Shown: piece by piece, positions 8,217-12,119 of the stretch
How positions within the stretch are numbered: position 1 is the stretch's first letter
Layout: the number at the start of each line of letters is the position of its first letter
The notes under the pieces: model-generated
Told to the model about the DNA's origin: nothing
Databases searched by the model: none
Seen by the model: only the letters and a program-made list of their open reading frames with translations
Source: M3007 sp964589365
GTDB lineage: Bacteria; Bacteroidota; Bacteroidia; Chitinophagales; Saprospiraceae
NCBI GenBank assembly: GCA_964589365.1
Contig: CAZPTQ010000163.1
Span: 1-12,119 of the forward strand
DNA length: 12,119 nucleotides
Direction of reading: 5' to 3'
Position numbers and translations under genes: made by a program

Positions 8217-8236
8217 ATTTAAGACTAAAACGTCCG
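8217..8236. promoter_or_regulatory. Putative autoregulatory Rrf2 half-operator
   Basis: ATTTAAGACTAA (8217-8228) agrees in 11 of 12 positions with one arm of the best palindrome upstream of nod. The second arm is degenerate (CGTCCG instead of AGTCTT). It lies 13-32 bases before the chosen rrf2 start on the transcribed side, a typical place for autorepression. The weak second arm makes this the least certain of the four sites. Confidence 0.4.
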
Positions 8237-8331
8237 CAAACATAAGCATGCCTTGCCTTCTCTAAATCAAAAAATGATACATTTTTCTACAAAAGGCTCT
8301 TGAACCTAATTCTACTAAGCACCCAGCGCGA

Positions 8332-9399
8332 TTATGGCATACCGCCGCCCCGATACCAATACCCGATGCCATTCGGACGCTCGCCTACCGTTAAAGTCGA
8401 AACGACTTTTTGCGAAGCAATCTCAATCACAGAAACTGAATCGTCGTTTGTGTTCGTCACAAATGCATAAAGCCCGTCATGGCTGATTACCACACCATGA
8501 GCGCCCGACCCTACCGCGATGGTTCCGCTGATCTGGGCAGTTTCAACATCAATGATATAGACCTTGTCAGACCAAGGCTGGCTATTCAGCCCACCCTGGT
8601 CACAGACAAAGACCTGCTTGCTATCGGGACTTGGGTAGAGTTGAATCGGGCCTAGCGAACCGGCTGGTAAGGAAATCCGCAACAGCGCACCACTTGCCAG
8701 GTCATAGCGAACGAGCTCTTTGGTGTCGTACAAGGATGCGAAGGCAAACTTGCCGTCTGGCAAAACCGCCGTCTGTACCGCGACTCCTCCCAGCGCAACT
8801 TCGGTTTGTTCTCCGGTAGCAATATGGAGGATGGACAAGCTCTTTGCGTCCAAATTGGCAATAAACAGTTTGCCTCCAAAATAACGCAAGCCATGTGGGG
8901 AATGACCCGAACCTAGATTGAACCGCCTTGTCACCTGATAATTTCTTGCATTAATTTCCAGCACCTGATTCGAGTCCGTGGCGGTTGCATAAGCGTACTC
9001 ACAAGCATCGTCAAGCACCACGTGGGCGAGGTGCAAACCAGCACCGACTTCGATACGCGCCATAATTTTTGAAGAAAATGGATCCATGACGATGATCTCT
9101 TCCATTGCCCCTCCATGTTGGTGAGCACCCCCTGGGATCACTGTTGCCCAAACTGATTTACCGTCAGGGGCTACTTGGACATTATGAACCAACACTGGGC
9201 TTTCTCCAGATTCAGTCAGGTCAATCTCATTCCATTTTGTAAAATATACCGCGTCAAGCACCGAAATGCTGCCGCTTTCTTCATTGGCGACAAAAACCAT
9301 CGCTTTCGGAAGGGAGTAATCCTCTTTGCATCCGGGCCATAAAATGAACCCGACGCCCATTGCGAGCAGAAGTCGAAGGATATTGAAAGATGATTTCAT
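8332..9399 (-). CDS. YVTN/YncE-type beta-propeller lipoprotein, downstream partner of nod
   Basis: A predicted exported lipoprotein of 355 residues, with a hydrophobic signal (ILRLLLAMGVGFIL) and Cys24 in WPGC. The remainder is a seven-blade-type propeller of repeats such as VFVANEESGSISVLDA (35-50), GGKLFIANLDAKSLSIL (175-191) and AFVTNTNDDSVSVIEIASQK (312-331). Histidines recur at the start of blades: H72 in VHNVQVAPDG, H92/H94 in GAHQHGG, H123/H126 in HLAHVV, H166/H169 in GHSPHG and H301 in GAHGVV. This makes metal or haem contact at the central channel conceivable, and related folds hold haem d1 in cytochrome cd1 and NirF, but there is no CxxCH and no proof of a cofactor. Only 33 bases separate it from the nod stop, so it is almost certainly co-transcribed. 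Its biochemical role is unknown. Confidence 0.8.
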   Translation of the reverse strand: MKSSFNILRLLLAMGVGFILWPGCKEDYSLPKAMVFVANEESGSISVLDAVYFTKWNEIDLTESGESPVLVHNVQVAPDGKSVWATVIPGGAHQHGGAMEEIIVMDPFSSKIMARIEVGAGLHLAHVVLDDACEYAYATATDSNQVLEINARNYQVTRRFNLGSGHSPHGLRYFGGKLFIANLDAKSLSILHIATGEQTEVALGGVAVQTAVLPDGKFAFASLYDTKELVRYDLASGALLRISLPAGSLGPIQLYPSPDSKQVFVCDQGGLNSQPWSDKVYIIDVETAQISGTIAVGSGAHGVVISHDGLYAFVTNTNDDSVSVIEIASQKVVSTLTVGERPNGIGYWYRGGGMP

Positions 9400-9432
9400 T
9401 GTTTAAATTTTTGATTGCTGTTGTAGTTCTTC

Positions 9433-11829
9433 CTAATACGTGCCGTCGAGATTGGACTTTTCGTCCTCGTCAAGGTCATCCACGGTTTGTTCCGTACTGC
9501 TCAACTTAAGCGAGCGCATACGCGAAACCATGAACCAGGCCAGCGGTATCACGCCCCCAAAGAAGAACAGCGTGGCACCGATGCCCCTGAGCCAGGTAAG
9601 TGTTTCAAAAGTACCCCCGTGGATGAATGCTGCTGAGCGACCATACCACAGCCCTTTGTCAACCACCGCCTTGAACTGAACCGCGCCTGCCGGAAATAAA
9701 TCCAGGATGACCATCAGCATCAGGCCGGCATTAATGGACCAAAACACGTTTCGAATCACTTTGGGGTTCCAGCGTTCGGGGCGCGTCACCATTTTAGCGG
9801 CAAAAAGCATGGCGGCCAGTGATACGTTGCCATACACTCCCATGAGGGCGGCGTGAGCATGGTTGATGGTCAGGTAAGTACCGTGTTCGAAGTAATTCAT
9901 GATCGGAAGATTGACGATAATGCCCATCACACCGGCGCCGAAGAAATTCCAAAAATTGACGGCTACGAGGAAAAGAAAGACTTCCGGGAAAGCAAAATTG
10001 CCTCCCAACTCCTTGTGTTCTACATCCCCTACTGCGATCTTCGGCATGTTTTTAAATCGCCAGGCTTCTACGGTGAGCAAGATCAAGGGGATAAACTGCA
10101 AGGTGGAAAAAATGCTGCCCAAAGCCATGGTGGCCACAGGTTTGGCATTCCAGTAGAAGTTGTGTGAGATGCCCAACAAACCAGTGCCAAGGAATAAAAG
10201 CGTGGCAAAATACACCACCCGAACGGCGGCCTGTCGACTCACCAATCCCATCAGCACCAGCAAATAGCTGACGATAACGGTGATGAACACTTCAAAAAAT
10301 GCTTCCACCCACATATGAATGACCATCCAGCGCCAGAAGTCTGCAATGACGAAGTTGGTTTCTGGAGTAGCTACGAACCCGCTGATAAACAGTAGCGGAA
10401 TGCCGATCACCGAGTACATAATCCATTTAGGCAAACTCCAGGTATCAGCTTTGGCGAATACCGGGCGCAGTCCTCGAAAGACGATTATGCCCCACAGCAC
10501 GAAGATGACCATCAGCAATACTTGAAACAGCCGTCCGAAGTCCACATACTCCCAGCCTTGATGTCCCAGCCAGTACCACCATTCCCCCAAAAGGCCAAGT
10601 GGCCCCAACACCATGCCCACAAGGGAGCCCGCTACCAGTAGGAACAATAGCCAAAACATGGAATTGACCAGCGCCAATTGGCCCGGTATCTCTTTTTTTG
10701 CAAGGATTGGGAGGATAAAAATAGAGGAAGCGATCCAGCAGGTGGATATCCAGTACAAGGACAACATGATGTGCCAGCTACGTGCCAGCGTTACCGGAAT
10801 CGCATCGGTCACGTGAATACCCACATACCCGAGATAGTCAATAAAATCATTTAGGGTGATGAAGCCGCTGCCTACCTGCACCAGGAACAACAGCGCTGCC
10901 ACTGCAAAAAACTTAAAAGTGGCTCGTTGTGAAGGCGTTGGTTTGAAACTGCCGACTTTATCGAGGGTTAGCAAGTCTTTTTTCGGGGGGGTAAAAAACT
11001 TGTTCGGGAGTTGGTTGTACTGCCCGATGAAGTAGAGCACAATGCCGCACCCCAACACGAAGCCGAGCATGCCCAGTACGCTCCACAAGATGACTGGAGA
11101 GGTTGGGGTGTTGCCGGCTTGTGGGTCGTAGGGCCAGTTGTGCGTATAACTGAAATCAGAGCCGGGGCGCTCGACGGCACATACCCAGGCCCCCCAGAAG
11201 AAAAAGGAGGCCAGATCTTCTACTTCTTTTCGGTCGCTAATATACCCTGGAGGAGGAAAAGATTTGTCCGTATTGTGGTCAATAAATACGCCTGTATAGT
11301 ATGTTTTGAGTCTACCCAATGCATAGGCCTGACCTTCTGTCAGGTAAATTTTCTCCGCTTCCTTTTTATAGCCGTTGGTTTTTAAATCTCTTTTGGTGCC
11401 TTCTTCCATTACTTTGACCTCATCCTGCGAAGGCTCCCGACTATTTTTAGTTCGAAACGCTTGAACGGCAAACTCCGTCATATAACTCGCCGTGAGGTGG
11501 AGTGCCTCTGCGGTGTAGTCTGGTCCGCGCTGCGCTCCGTCGCCGAAATAGCTCCCGTACTCCATCAACGCATATTTATGGAAAACTTTCTGCCCCCGCA
11601 CAATGGCATCCTTGTCCATGACAATCTCTCCAGAAGGCCCCGCAAAAGCCGCTTCGGGCGGCGCTTGAAAATAAGTTTGATAACCAATCATACCTACACC
11701 AGCCAAACTGATGACTAAGATAAAAGTCAAAGGCCCCCACCAATTGCGGGTGTCCATGAGGTAATCAACTCCTTTTTTGGGCAGATTGCTTCCATTGCCG
11801 TTGCTTGATTTGTTGTCTCGTTGTTTCAT
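9433..11829 (-). CDS. nod: Putative nitric oxide dismutase (qNOR-like haem-copper-family protein with Nod active-site signature)
   Basis: A 798-residue inner-membrane protein: an N-terminal helix (30-52), a periplasmic domain to about 240 with no CxxCH, then about 13 helices. Haem ligands are retained: His353 (RSWHIM) and His657/His659 (INHAHAALMGVYG). The first Fe_B ligand motif is normal (HMWVEAFFE: His505, Glu509, Glu513). The second motif reads SHNFYWNAKP, so the usual His-His is His556-Asn557, and the following GSIFSTLQFIPL has Gln578 where NO reductases have the catalytic Glu. The quinol-site His and Glu of qNOR align by eye to Asn327 and Asp331. These changes characterise the proposed NO dismutases of Methylomirabilis and strain HdN1 (2 NO -> N2 + O2). 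ATG 11829 is chosen over an in-frame ATG at 11943 because the longer form adds a basic, non-conserved tail and would put the operator inside the gene. Activity is inferred; a modified NO reductase is the alternative. Confidence 0.87.
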   Translation of the reverse strand: MKQRDNKSSNGNGSNLPKKGVDYLMDTRNWWGPLTFILVISLAGVGMIGYQTYFQAPPEAAFAGPSGEIVMDKDAIVRGQKVFHKYALMEYGSYFGDGAQRGPDYTAEALHLTASYMTEFAVQAFRTKNSREPSQDEVKVMEEGTKRDLKTNGYKKEAEKIYLTEGQAYALGRLKTYYTGVFIDHNTDKSFPPPGYISDRKEVEDLASFFFWGAWVCAVERPGSDFSYTHNWPYDPQAGNTPTSPVILWSVLGMLGFVLGCGIVLYFIGQYNQLPNKFFTPPKKDLLTLDKVGSFKPTPSQRATFKFFAVAALLFLVQVGSGFITLNDFIDYLGYVGIHVTDAIPVTLARSWHIMLSLYWISTCWIASSIFILPILAKKEIPGQLALVNSMFWLLFLLVAGSLVGMVLGPLGLLGEWWYWLGHQGWEYVDFGRLFQVLLMVIFVLWGIIVFRGLRPVFAKADTWSLPKWIMYSVIGIPLLFISGFVATPETNFVIADFWRWMVIHMWVEAFFEVFITVIVSYLLVLMGLVSRQAAVRVVYFATLLFLGTGLLGISHNFYWNAKPVATMALGSIFSTLQFIPLILLTVEAWRFKNMPKIAVGDVEHKELGGNFAFPEVFLFLVAVNFWNFFGAGVMGIIVNLPIMNYFEHGTYLTINHAHAALMGVYGNVSLAAMLFAAKMVTRPERWNPKVIRNVFWSINAGLMLMVILDLFPAGAVQFKAVVDKGLWYGRSAAFIHGGTFETLTWLRGIGATLFFFGGVIPLAWFMVSRMRSLKLSSTEQTVDDLDEDEKSNLDGTY

Positions 11830-11850
11830 ATTGATCGAGTACAGAAAAAG

Positions 11851-11870
11851 ATTTAAGAGTATTTTGTCTG
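11851..11870. promoter_or_regulatory. Putative Rrf2-type operator, nod-proximal
   Basis: The core AAGAGTATTTTGTCT (11855-11869) is identical over 15 bases to the site upstream of the haloperoxidase gene. It lies 25 bases before the nod ATG (11829), overlapping where the promoter or 5' leader should be, so binding here would block transcription. The flanks are less symmetric than at the distal site. Confidence 0.6.
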
Positions 11871-11990
11871 CAAATGTAATTGCGATTTTTTCTTTCAGAA
11901 TCTTTCCACTTTCTTTTTTTTCACTTTGTCTTACATCTGACAATCAAGTCTCCGGCTGGCTTTGTCAGAGAAATGTAAATCAATATTTTT

Positions 11991-12014
11991 ATTTAAGAGT
12001 AATTAGTCTTAATT
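11991..12014. promoter_or_regulatory. Putative Rrf2-type operator, nod-distal, best palindrome
   Basis: A 24-base near-perfect palindrome centred on AAGAGTAATTAGTCTT (11995-12010); 10 of 12 positions match between the arms. It lies about 160 bases upstream of the nod ATG and 140 bases from the proximal copy. It could serve nod through a second promoter or looping, or a divergent gene beyond the right edge of the window. Confidence 0.6.
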
Positions 12015-12119
12015 AAAAATTCCACCTACCTTTGAGTCAAAGTATGGTCTCAATGGAGCATAATACTTAGTTCTACTTTGTCAAATTAGGAATAGTTTTT
12101 ATATCGGTCAATATCCGCT

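Larger units (their letters stand above)
11830..12119. other. Intergenic region upstream of nod
   Basis: These 290 AT-rich bases contain the two palindromes and no convincing gene. An in-frame extension of nod to ATG 11943 is open but has no protein-like features (many Lys, Ile and Phe). The right end (12015-12119) holds no ORF of note on either strand. If a divergent + strand gene exists, it begins outside the window. I could not place a confident Bacteroidota TTTG / TAnnTTTG promoter pair here. Confidence 0.6.

Noticed and set aside
8205..8249. Longer Rrf2 start at ATG 8249
   Set aside because: Family members begin at the MRVISKSGEYGLRAL segment. The extension is unlike the family and covers the half-operator.
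9433..11829. Annotation as an ordinary quinol-dependent nitric oxide reductase (norB/norZ)
   Set aside because: Overall similarity fits, but the Fe_B His-His is His-Asn, the catalytic Glu is Gln and the quinol-site pair is changed. The plain NOR label would hide this.
11830..11943. N-terminal extension of nod to ATG 11943
   Set aside because: The extra 38 residues are Lys/Ile-rich with no family resemblance, and the proximal palindrome would lie inside the coding region.

Overview
The window looks like a chromosomal segment of a Bacteroidota bacterium, possibly from an environmental or wastewater lineage. The evidence is the proteins themselves: a class II ribonucleotide reductase with a cysteine-rich tail, a vanadium-haloperoxidase-type lipoprotein, loose Bacteroidota-style lipoboxes, AT-rich spacers and weak Shine-Dalgarno sequences. 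I saw no tRNA, rRNA, CRISPR array, insertion sequence or phage gene. This placement is inference; no taxonomic marker is present.

Layout. On the + strand are the last codons of an unidentified protein (3-101) and a membrane-protein gene broken by a one-base frame change (217-1273). Everything else is on the - strand. Reading leftwards from the right edge, the order is: a quinol nitric-oxide-reductase homologue with the active-site signature of nitric oxide dismutase (nod, 9433-11829); a YVTN/YncE-type beta-propeller lipoprotein (8332-9399); an Rrf2-family Fe-S regulator of NsrR/IscR type (7767-8204); a vanadium-haloperoxidase/PAP2-type lipoprotein (6171-7613); a hairpin; a fatty-acid desaturase remnant (5331-6047) overlapping tryptophanase tnaA (3958-5334) by ATGA; and nrdJ, the adenosylcobalamin-dependent ribonucleotide reductase (1307-3877).

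The main result is the nod-like gene. At the second Fe_B ligand motif the expected His-His is His-Asn, and the conserved glutamate of the GS.FS.LE motif is glutamine. The His/Glu pair expected at the quinol site is Asn/Asp. As I recall, these are the changes used to separate putative NO dismutases (2 NO -> N2 + O2) from true qNOR. Related copies of a palindrome, AAGAsTAwwwwsTCTT, lie twice upstream of nod, once upstream of the haloperoxidase gene and, as a half-site, just upstream of rrf2. I infer an NO- or redox-sensing Rrf2 regulon joining nod, the propeller gene, the regulator and the haloperoxidase.

Two genes are damaged. The desaturase lacks about 100 central residues, including histidine box 2, and has a second frameshift near its end. 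The left-hand membrane protein has a single frame change. The long neighbouring genes (nrdJ, tnaA, haloperoxidase, nod) are intact, which argues against pervasive sequencing error, although single indels could still be errors.
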